Part shown: positions 55,600 through 62,631 of the stretch, piece after piece
How positions within the stretch are numbered: position 1 is the stretch's first letter
How the letters are laid out: each line of letters starts with the position of its first letter
DNA from: an uncultured Atopobiaceae bacterium
GTDB lineage: Bacteria > Actinomycetota > Coriobacteriia > Coriobacteriales > Atopobiaceae
Length of the DNA: 64,000 nucleotides
Assembly (NCBI GenBank): GCA_934792625.1
Contig: CAKVON010000007.1
Location: 46,554 to 110,553, forward strand
Reading direction: 5' to 3'
Translations under genes and position numbers: made by a program
Notes under the pieces: generated by a model
The model's input: only the letters and a program-made list of their open reading frames with translations
Told to the model about the DNA's origin: nothing
Databases searched by the model: none

Positions 55600-57294
55600 G
55601 TGGCAGACGGGTCCGACAGCACGAGGAGGCCCGCGGGGGCGGGCGCGTCCGACACCATCGGCCTGTTCGGTGGCAGTCGCGCGTCCGCCTCGGCGCAGTT
55701 TGGGTCCACGCGCTCTTCTCGCTATAAGAGGTTGGGGCAGATCGTCGAGATCGTCTCGCACTACGACGTGGCCCGCGGGCTGACCCCCGAGGGCCTGCGC
55801 CTGATGCTGCAGGAGCTGGGCCCCACCTTCGTCAAGGCAGGGCAGATCCTGTCGATGCGCTCCGAGATCCTGCCGCAGAGCTTCTGCGACGAGTTGAGCA
55901 AGCTGCGCACCGACGTCGAGCCCATGCCCTACGAGACGGTGCTCGCCGCCCTGCGCGAGGAGTACGACCGCCCGCTGGAGGAGATCTTCGACGCGATCGA
56001 GCCGGAGCCCCTGGGCTCCGCCTCGGTCGCGCAGGTGCACATCGCGCGCCTGGTTGACGGCACCGACGTGGCCGTCAAGGTGCAGAGGCCGCGCGTCCGC
56101 GAGGTCATGGCACAAGACATCGACATCATGCGCTCGATTGCGCGGCGTGCCTCGCACTTCCTGGCAGACGAGCAGTTCCTCGACGTCCGTTCGGTGATCG
56201 AGGAGCTGTGGACGTCGTTTCGCGAGGAGACCGACTTCAACGTCGAGGCGCGCAACCTGCGCGAGTTCGGCGAGGACAACGCCGGCGTGCGCTTTGTGAC
56301 GTGCCCCAAGCCCTACCTCGACCTGTGCACCGAGCACGTGGTCGTGATGGAGTACGTGCGCGGCATCCCCATCTACGAGGTCGACGCCCTGCGCGATGCC
56401 GGCTACGACCTGGATGAGATCGGCACCAAGCTCGTCGACAACTACGCCCGCCAGATCCTGGACGTCGGCTTCTTCCACGCCGACCCGCACCCCGGTAACC
56501 TCATCATCAGCGGCGGGAAGATCGCCTTCATCGACCTGGGCATGATGGGGCGCCTGTCCGCCCATGACCGTGGTGCCATCCGCGACATAGTCTTCGCCGT
56601 CGCCGAGAGGGACTCGTCGAGGCTGAAGGACGGGCTGCTGCGCTTCTCGGTAAACACCGACACGACCGAGATCGACCATGCCAGGCTGCTCTCGGACCTC
56701 GACGCGATCGTGGACGACTTCGGCACGCAGAACCTGTCCGAGCTCGACCTGGGCGCCTTCGTGTCGGCCGTCGTCCAGATGGCGCGCAAGAACGGGATCG
56801 AGCTTCCCGGAACGGTGACCATGCTCGCGCGCAGCCTCGTGACGCTGGAGGGCGTGCTCGACGAGTTCATCCCGTCGGTCTCGATGATCGACATCATCCG
56901 TGGGCACCTCAAGGCGCACGAGACCCCATCGCAGGTGCTGTCCGACGAGGCGCGTCAGACCGCGCTCGAGTCGCGTGCGGCGTTGCATGGCATCCTGGGG
57001 GCCGCGAGCGAGTCGCGCCAGGTCATGCGCATGCTCACCCGCGGGCAGCTCACGACCAACATCCGCATCGCGGGCTCGGAGGACCCGGTGAGCGAGCTTG
57101 CCCATGCTGCCAACAGGCTGACGATGGGCATCGTGGTCGCGGGTCTGTTCATCGGCTCGTCGGTCGTCTACTACGCCCGCATCAGGCCCGTCATCTTCGG
57201 CATCCCGATCATCGGCTTCCTCGGCTACTTCGTGGCCCTTGGCATCGGCCTTTGGATCGTGTGGGACATCATGCGGGAGCGTCGCCGCAGGTAG
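55600..57294 (+). CDS. ABC1/UbiB family atypical kinase
   Basis: 564 aa UbiB/AarF/ABC1 protein, an atypical kinase/ATPase implicated in isoprenoid-quinone or lipid homeostasis. Family signatures: LGPTFVKAGQILSMRSEILP (KxGQ), the A-rich loop PLGSASVAQVHIARL, the lysine in VAVKVQRPRV, FHADPHPGNLII and IDLGMMGRL. The C-terminus has two membrane helices (GIVVAGLFIGSSVVYYA, FLGYFVALGIGLWIVW). The GTG start lacks a clear ribosome site, consistent with coupling to the phasin-like gene. Its stop codon lies inside a TAGAGAAGTGC tandem repeat. Confidence 0.92.
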   Translation: MADGSDSTRRPAGAGASDTIGLFGGSRASASAQFGSTRSSRYKRLGQIVEIVSHYDVARGLTPEGLRLMLQELGPTFVKAGQILSMRSEILPQSFCDELSKLRTDVEPMPYETVLAALREEYDRPLEEIFDAIEPEPLGSASVAQVHIARLVDGTDVAVKVQRPRVREVMAQDIDIMRSIARRASHFLADEQFLDVRSVIEELWTSFREETDFNVEARNLREFGEDNAGVRFVTCPKPYLDLCTEHVVVMEYVRGIPIYEVDALRDAGYDLDEIGTKLVDNYARQILDVGFFHADPHPGNLIISGGKIAFIDLGMMGRLSAHDRGAIRDIVFAVAERDSSRLKDGLLRFSVNTDTTEIDHARLLSDLDAIVDDFGTQNLSELDLGAFVSAVVQMARKNGIELPGTVTMLARSLVTLEGVLDEFIPSVSMIDIIRGHLKAHETPSQVLSDEARQTALESRAALHGILGAASESRQVMRMLTRGQLTTNIRIAGSEDPVSELAHAANRLTMGIVVAGLFIGSSVVYYARIRPVIFGIPIIGFLGYFVALGIGLWIVWDIMRERRRR

Positions 57295-57318
57295 AGAAGT
57301 GCATGGGTAGAGAAGTGC
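57292..57318 (+). repeat. Tandem TAGAGAAGTGC repeat at the UbiB stop
   Basis: Two copies of TAGAGAAGTGC, 16 bases apart (57292 and 57308). The first supplies the UbiB stop codon; the unit matches the GAGAAGTGC half of the genome-wide 13-mer. Confidence 0.7.
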
Positions 57319-57326
57319 CACGAAAG

Positions 57327-57358
57327 GGCCCCGTCACGACCATTGCCGTGACGGGGCC
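57327..57358. terminator. Bidirectional hairpin between UbiB and the RlpA-like gene
   Basis: Perfect 12-base stem GGCCCCGTCACG / CGTGACGGGGCC with an 8-base loop, between convergent genes; T-runs are weak on both sides. Confidence 0.75.
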
Positions 57359-57383
57359 TGGCGGTTTTCGGTTGGGTCGGTCG

Positions 57384-58415
57384 CTAGAGGATGCGATAGC
57401 CGACGGTGTCCACGCCGTCGAAGCCCAGTGCGTGCGCGACCGCGGGCTGCAGGTCGATCTGGCGGTTGCCGACAAAGGGGCCGCGGTCGTTGACGACGGC
57501 GGTGACGGTCTTTCCGTGGTAGGAGATCTCGATCGTGGTGCCCAGGGGGACCGTCCTCATGGCGACGCCCATCGACGTCGGCGTGACGGTGTCGCCCGAG
57601 GCGGTGATGCCCCACATGAAGCCGTCGCCCTCGCCGTAGGTGGAGGCCAACACGTACTTGTAGCTGCCGGTCGGCTTGCTCGAGGGCTTCGCGGGCACGG
57701 GCTCGGTGACGGTCGTCTGCGACTGGTTGGAGCCAGAATTGTTGGAGGCGTTGCCGGAGCCGGCAGAGTCGTCCTTCAGCGCCCCGTCCTTCTTGGCGGC
57801 CTCGGCCTTCTTTTTCTTCGCCTGCTCGGCCTCGTAGGCTGCCTTGCGACGCGCCGCGTCCTGCTGGGCCTTCTGGCGTGCGGCCGAGGCGGCTGCCTGG
57901 GCGTCGTCGTAGGCGGCCTTGGCGTTCTGGGTCTCCTCGGTCACCTTGGCCTTGTCGGCCTCGAGCGCCTTCTGGGTGTTCTTGAGGTCGGCCTCGGTCT
58001 CGGCGAGTCTCTCGATGCCGTCGACGTTGGCCGAGTTGACGGCATCCATGTAGCTGAGCATGGTGACGAACTCGTTGAAGTCGTCGGCCGACAGGATGAG
58101 CGACAGGAGGCTGGACTGGCCGCGCTGCATCTTGTAGCTGGACTTGATTGCCACGTTGCACTTCTCGCGAAGCTCGGGCAGCTGGGCCTCGAGGTCGGCG
58201 ACCTTCTTGTTGTTGTCCTCGATCTTCTTGTTGAGGTCGTCTAGCTTGTCCTGGGCGGCCTGGTACTTGTCGGAGGCCTTGATGGCTGCCTCCTCGAGCT
58301 GTTCGAGGGACTCGGCCCATGCGACGTGCGGGGCGAGTCCGAGCGTGAGCGTGGTCGCGAGCGCGCCCGCGAGGGCGACGGTGGCGACGCGCGTTTTGGT
58401 GCTCGATCCGAACAT
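57384..58415 (-). CDS. Secreted coiled-coil protein with RlpA-type double-psi barrel
   Basis: 343 aa. Signal peptide (TVALAGALATTLTLGLAPHVAWA), then a PcsB-like coiled coil at about residues 35-210 (rich in Lys/Glu/Ala), a Ser/Asn-rich linker, and a C-terminal RlpA/3D-type double-psi beta-barrel (about 250-343) with ASTYGEGDGFMWG, MRTVPLGTTIEI, VNDRGPFVGNRQIDL and the catalytic-type Asp. Likely a cell-wall hydrolase or lytic transglycosylase-like factor. CCAGGAGGA precedes the ATG. It is divergent from htpG. Confidence 0.87.
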   Translation of the reverse strand: MFGSSTKTRVATVALAGALATTLTLGLAPHVAWAESLEQLEEAAIKASDKYQAAQDKLDDLNKKIEDNNKKVADLEAQLPELREKCNVAIKSSYKMQRGQSSLLSLILSADDFNEFVTMLSYMDAVNSANVDGIERLAETEADLKNTQKALEADKAKVTEETQNAKAAYDDAQAAASAARQKAQQDAARRKAAYEAEQAKKKKAEAAKKDGALKDDSAGSGNASNNSGSNQSQTTVTEPVPAKPSSKPTGSYKYVLASTYGEGDGFMWGITASGDTVTPTSMGVAMRTVPLGTTIEISYHGKTVTAVVNDRGPFVGNRQIDLQPAVAHALGFDGVDTVGYRIL

Positions 58416-58796
58416 GTTCCTCCTGGAGCCGGGGTCAGGGCGGCCACGCGAAAGACGCGCAGGTCATGCGGTCCGTCTGGCGACTCGCGCGCCGCCATTG
58501 GCCCACCTGTGTGCGTATGTTGTCCACGCGTTAGCCCTTGAATTTTACCGCAAGGGGCCGCATGACACCGAATCCGCACGTAATGACGCCGTTGGGTTGG
58601 GTGCCGAATTGGTGGCGGGTGTATACCTGTGCGCATTTGGGTTATAAAACCTAAGTCACACACAGGCAGGTTTGGCTTTGGCGCCGTGCGCTGCCGAGAA
58701 GTGCCGTCAGCTCGTGGCCCATGAGGCAGGCGACCCGACCCGACGGTCCTTCTCGGCAGGCAAAGGCCTGCACGCAACAAACGAAAGGCAGCTCAC
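58416..58796. other. Divergent promoter region between the RlpA-like gene and htpG
   Basis: 381 bases without a gene. It holds GGGTTATAAAACC near 58640 (TATAAA, possible -10 on the plus strand), an A/T-rich TTGAATTTTACCGC stretch near 58540, and the large inverted repeat at 58692-58758. No CIRCE or HAIR element is recognised. Confidence 0.5.
58692..58758. repeat. Inverted pair of the 13-mer repeat upstream of htpG
   Basis: TGCCGAGAAGTGCCGTC at 58692-58708 and GACGGTCCTTCTCGGCA at 58742-58758 are reverse complements except for two central bases, with a 33-base spacer. The second arm ends 38 bases before the htpG start, so the structure lies in the leader or promoter. Confidence 0.8.
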
Positions 58797-60815
58797 ATGC
58801 GCAAGTTCAAGACCGAGAGCAAGAAGCTCCTCGACCTCATGATTAACTCCATCTACACCAACAGGGAGATCTTCCTGCGCGAGCTGATCTCCAACGCCTC
58901 CGACGCCGAGGACAAGCTCTACCTGCGCAGCCTTACCGACCCCGACGTCAAGATCGACCAGGACGGCCTGGCCATCCGCATCACGGCCGACCGCGACGCG
59001 CGCACGCTCACCATCTCGGACAACGGCCTGGGCATGACCGCCGACGACCTCGAGGAGAACCTCGGCACGATCGCGCACTCCGGCTCCGAGGAGTTCAAGG
59101 CGCAAAACGCCGACCACCAGGGTGACGACGTCGACATCATCGGCCAGTTCGGCGTGGGCTTCTACTCCGCGTTCATGGTCGCCAAGCAGGTCCGCGTCGT
59201 CACGCGCGCCTACGGCGAGGACGTCGCGCACGAGTGGGTGAGCGACGGCCTGGAGGGCTACACCATCGCGGACGCCGAGCGCGACCACTGCGGCACCGAC
59301 GTCATCCTCACCCTCAAGGACGACGTCGCGGCGGCCGGCGACGACGACGGCGAGAACTACGGCCGCTACCTGGAGGAGTGGACCATCAAGGACCTCGTCC
59401 GCCAGTACAGCAACTACGTGCGCCACCCGATCCAGATGCTCGTGACCAAGAGCCGCCAGAAGCCCAAGCCCGACGACGCCGGCGACGACTACAAGCCCGA
59501 GTACGAGGACTACACCGAGCTCGAGACCCTCAACTCGATGACCCCCATCTGGAAGAAGCGCAAGTCCGACGTCGAGCAGGCCGACTACGACGAGTTCTAC
59601 AAGGCGACCTTCCACGACTGGGAGGCGCCCGCGCGCACCGTCAGCTTCCACGCCGAGGGCGCGCTCGAGTACGACGCACTTCTCTTTATCCCGGGCAAGG
59701 CCCCGTTCGACCTCTACAGCAAGGATTACGAGAAGGGCCTGGCGCTGTACAGCTCCAACGTGCTGATTATGGAGAAGTGCGCCGACCTTCTGCCCGATTA
59801 CTACAACTTCGTGCGCGGCATCGTGGACTCGCCGGACGTCACCCTCAACATCTCGCGCGAGACCCTGCAGCAGAACCGCCAGCTGCGCGCCATCGCCCGC
59901 CGCGTCGAGAAGAAGGTCACCGACGAGCTCGGCGCCATGCGTGACGACGAGCGCGACGCCTACGAGGAGTTCTTCGGCAACTTTGGCCGAGGCCTGAAGT
60001 ACGGCATCTACTCCAGCTACGGCATGAAGGCCGACGAGCTGGCCGACCTGCTGCTGTTCTGGAGCGCGCGCGAGGGCAAGCTGGTGACCCTGGCCGAGTA
60101 CGCCCGCGCCATGCCCGACGACCAGGCCTCCATCTGTTACGCCGCCGGCGACTCGCGCGACCGTCTGGCCAAGATGCCCGCCGTGCGCGCGGCACTCGAC
60201 CACGGCTACGACGTGCTCCTGTGCACCGAGGACGTCGACGAGTTCATGTTCCAGGCCATGCGTACCTACCAGGCCAAGGGCCTGCCCAAGCGCTACGACG
60301 ACGATGCCGCGCGCGAGGCTGCCGCCAAGGCCGTGGCAGACGGCGCCGAGCCCGAGGTCGAGGACCGCGCCCTCGAGATCAAGAACGTGAGCGCCGGCGA
60401 CGTCGACTTTGCCACCGACGACGAGAAGAAGGCCGCCGAGGAGGCCACCAAGGCAAACGAGGACCTGGTCAAGGCCATTAAGGATGCCCTTGGCGACAAG
60501 GTCGAGAAGGTCGTCGTGTCGGCCCGTCTTGCCGACGCGCCCGCTGCCATCAGCTCCGAGGGCCCGATCTCGCTCGACATGGAGCGCGTGCTCGCCGGCG
60601 GTCCGTCCGCCGGTGACGCCCCCAAGGCCCAGCGCGTGCTCGAGCTGAACGCCCAGAGCCCCGTCTTCGAGAAGCTCCAGGCCGCGCACGAGGCGTCCGA
60701 TACGGACAAGCTCGCGCTGTACGCGGGCCTTCTGTACGACCAGGCCTTGCTGGTCGAGGGCATCATGCCCGAGGACCCCGTCGACTTCGCGCGTAAGGTC
60801 TGCGAGCTGATGTAG
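58797..60815 (+). CDS. htpG: Molecular chaperone HtpG (Hsp90)
   Basis: 672 aa GHKL ATPase chaperone. The N-terminal ATP site is visible in LRELISNASDAEDKL, ISDNGLGMTADDLEENLGTIAHSG and IGQFGVGFYSAFMVA; the middle domain has VRGIVDSPDVTLNISRETLQQ. Full length, slightly longer than E. coli HtpG through acidic insertions (around residues 190-240). GAAAGGCAGC precedes the ATG. The leader contains the large inverted repeat; a strong terminator follows. Confidence 0.97.
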   Translation: MRKFKTESKKLLDLMINSIYTNREIFLRELISNASDAEDKLYLRSLTDPDVKIDQDGLAIRITADRDARTLTISDNGLGMTADDLEENLGTIAHSGSEEFKAQNADHQGDDVDIIGQFGVGFYSAFMVAKQVRVVTRAYGEDVAHEWVSDGLEGYTIADAERDHCGTDVILTLKDDVAAAGDDDGENYGRYLEEWTIKDLVRQYSNYVRHPIQMLVTKSRQKPKPDDAGDDYKPEYEDYTELETLNSMTPIWKKRKSDVEQADYDEFYKATFHDWEAPARTVSFHAEGALEYDALLFIPGKAPFDLYSKDYEKGLALYSSNVLIMEKCADLLPDYYNFVRGIVDSPDVTLNISRETLQQNRQLRAIARRVEKKVTDELGAMRDDERDAYEEFFGNFGRGLKYGIYSSYGMKADELADLLLFWSAREGKLVTLAEYARAMPDDQASICYAAGDSRDRLAKMPAVRAALDHGYDVLLCTEDVDEFMFQAMRTYQAKGLPKRYDDDAAREAAAKAVADGAEPEVEDRALEIKNVSAGDVDFATDDEKKAAEEATKANEDLVKAIKDALGDKVEKVVVSARLADAPAAISSEGPISLDMERVLAGGPSAGDAPKAQRVLELNAQSPVFEKLQAAHEASDTDKLALYAGLLYDQALLVEGIMPEDPVDFARKVCELM

Positions 60816-60859
60816 GCGGCTTGCGCCTGGTTGCCTGCGCCTGCGACGGTCGCTGCACG

Positions 60860-60895
60860 GAGGGCCCCTTCCCGGGAAGGGGCCCTCTCTTTTTT
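60860..60895 (+). terminator. Strong terminator after htpG
   Basis: GAGGGCCCCTTCCC / GGGAAGGGGCCCTC is a perfect inverted repeat without spacer, followed by TTTTTT. Confidence 0.92.
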
Positions 60896-61055
60896 GCAGG
60901 GGATGGGGCGGAGTCGTCGGGCGCGCGGTGCTTCTCGGCAGTGACGCGTGGTATCGGATGGGTCTGACGGATTGTTGGGCGCATTTGGTGCGGAAAAGTG
61001 CCGTCTGCGGGAAATCGCGTGTCTGTCCCTGGCTGGATGCGGGTAGACGGCGGCC

Positions 61056-62030
61056 ATGACGATCGTGCTGGGACATAAGAGCGCGTTGGAGGTCCTTCGC
61101 CTGGCGGGGACGGGGTTCCTGTCCCTTGGCACGAGGACGTACTCGTGCCTGCCTGCGGATGCCACGGCGAACGAGGGTGAGCTGCGGGCAAGGTTCGAGG
61201 ATCGTGCCTGGCTGGGGGAGCTGTCGCGACCGGTCTCGGTGCTGGTCAGACAAAAGCGGGATGTCCGAAAGTCAGACTCGATTGTCTGCAGGCAGTGGGG
61301 TGGGGCGCATGACGGCCTGTCCGGGTCGTTTGCCAAGGTTGCTCCTGGGGTGTTGGTGAGCCTGCCCGGAGCCTGCCTGCTGCAGCTGGCGCGTGAGCTG
61401 CCAGAACAGCGCCTTGCCGCGGTTTGCGGAGAGCTGTGTGGCGGCTATGTCTGCAAACGCAACGCAACCGGCTTTGGCGGCCCAGGGCTTCGCTCGGATT
61501 ACCAAGGCCTGGTTCGCTACCTCGAGCTATGCGAGGGGTTGCACGGGTCCAAGCCCCTGCGCCGCGTCCTTCCGTATGTGGTATCGGGGACTGCCTCGCC
61601 GATGGAAACGGCGGTGCAGCTGCTCCTTTGCATGCCCACGCGCCTTGGCGGGTACGGCCTGCCCATGCCCCGGGCGAACGTCCGACTGGCCGTCCCCGTC
61701 GACCTCAGGCGGATGGCAGGTCGTTCGGAGGTCGTTCCCGACCTGGTGTGGCCCTCCGCCCGCGTCGTGGTCGAGTATGACAGCGACCAAAACCACGTCG
61801 GGGCCGAGCGGATTGCGAGCGATGCGCGACGACGCTCGGCGCTGTTGGGCATGGGGTTCGACGTCGTGACGATTACGAATGCCCAGGTGCGTAGCGTGTC
61901 CGAGTTCGACCAGTTGGCAAGGATGCTCGCCGGGCTTCTGGGAAAGCGCCTCTCGATCACGCGGGCCGATTTCGCGAGGAAGCGCGACCAGGCCCGCTTC
62001 CTGCTGCTTTCGAAGGGTTGGCGGGGGTAG
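61056..62030 (+). CDS. Unknown protein with DUF559-like C-terminal nuclease fold
   Basis: 324 aa. The N-terminal two thirds (GHKSALEVLRLAGTGFLSLG...; several Cys and aromatic residues) match no family I know. The last ~110 residues resemble a Vsr/DUF559-type PD-(D/E)xK fold: VPDLVWPSARVVVEYDSDQNH, then ALLGMGFDVVTITNAQV. It may be an uncharacterised nuclease or a toxin-like module; a stand-alone AbiEi-type relationship is possible but I see no partner gene. No good ribosome site is visible. It lies between the htpG terminator and the repeat region at 62.1-62.5 kb. Confidence 0.55.
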   Translation: MTIVLGHKSALEVLRLAGTGFLSLGTRTYSCLPADATANEGELRARFEDRAWLGELSRPVSVLVRQKRDVRKSDSIVCRQWGGAHDGLSGSFAKVAPGVLVSLPGACLLQLARELPEQRLAAVCGELCGGYVCKRNATGFGGPGLRSDYQGLVRYLELCEGLHGSKPLRRVLPYVVSGTASPMETAVQLLLCMPTRLGGYGLPMPRANVRLAVPVDLRRMAGRSEVVPDLVWPSARVVVEYDSDQNHVGAERIASDARRRSALLGMGFDVVTITNAQVRSVSEFDQLARMLAGLLGKRLSITRADFARKRDQARFLLLSKGWRG

Positions 62031-62161
62031 CGCCTTCTCGGTAGGGTCCCGCGGCGGCCGCGCCTTCGCGGGCTCGGGCCGCGTGGTCGCCTGCGCCTGG
62101 TTTTGGGACGCATCCGATTTTGGATGCGGGCCCGTCTGTCTGGCCGCGTTCGTGCGAAAAA

Positions 62162-62446
62162 GGCGGGTTTACTGTCTTTGCGTGCAAAAATAGACGGTTT
62201 ACTGTGTTTGCCCTACTGTCCCGCAGTTGACTGGGTTTTCGTGCGGCTCGTCTACCTGCAGTTTTGTAACGTCGTCGTTATTTCTTGCCATCTCGGATCG
62301 GCCTGTTGCGAATTACGGACGGTTTACTGTGTTTTTGGGCTCGAAAAAGACGGCCAAAAGACAGTAATCCGACCGAAATTTGCGCAGCAGTACCTTATGG
62401 CTGCAAAACACCTGCCAGTGGCCGCCGCAGCGAACAGTAAACCGCC
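62162..62446. repeat. Cluster of five CGGTTTACTGT repeats
   Basis: Direct copies at 62162-62175 (GGCGGGTTTACTGT), 62193-62205 and 62318-62330 (both GACGGTTTACTGT). Inverted copies at 62361-62371 (ACAGTAATCCG) and 62434-62446 (ACAGTAAACCGCC). Direct copies are followed by T-rich then A-rich tracts (GTTTTT, AAAAA), so each could form a small stem. Confidence 0.7.
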
Positions 62447-62484
62447 CATTATTTGCAAGCCGCCCGCAACCACGATGCGGCACG

Positions 62485-62518
62485 AAAAGCCCCGCGTACC
62501 CAGGTGGATACGCGGGGC
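62485..62518 (-). terminator. Terminator of the ABC exporter gene
   Basis: On the minus strand GCCCCGCGTA / TACGCGGGGC stem with a 10-base loop followed by TTTTCG; 114 bases after the ABC stop. Confidence 0.85.
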
Positions 62519-62538
62519 GCAAGCAGGCTCTCATCGCC

Positions 62539-62551
62539 TGCCGAGAAGTGC
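62539..62551 (-). repeat. TGCCGAGAAGTGC repeat, exact copy, 3' of the ABC gene
   Basis: Exact inverse copy of the 13-base repeat, between the ABC exporter stop and its terminator. Confidence 0.85.
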
Positions 62552-62631
62552 TGTCGTGCCGCCTCTGGCCACTGGCCAGCGGTCCGTAGCCAGCCCGTAG
62601 CCACTAGCTCGCAGCCGCGGGCTGGCCGACC

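Larger units (their letters stand above)
62031..62631. other. 601-base gene-free region with TTTACTGT repeats
   Basis: No convincing gene. It has AT-richer patches, five copies of the TTTACTGT-type repeat (62162-62446), a minus-strand terminator (62485-62518) and an exact TGCCGAGAAGTGC at 62539-62551. The long plus-strand frame through it has no family match and is made of the repeats. Confidence 0.55.

Noticed and set aside
62103..62600. A 165-codon plus-strand frame in the gap before the ABC exporter
   Set aside because: It is built from the TTTACTGT repeats and crosses the minus-strand terminator; no family resemblance or ribosome site.
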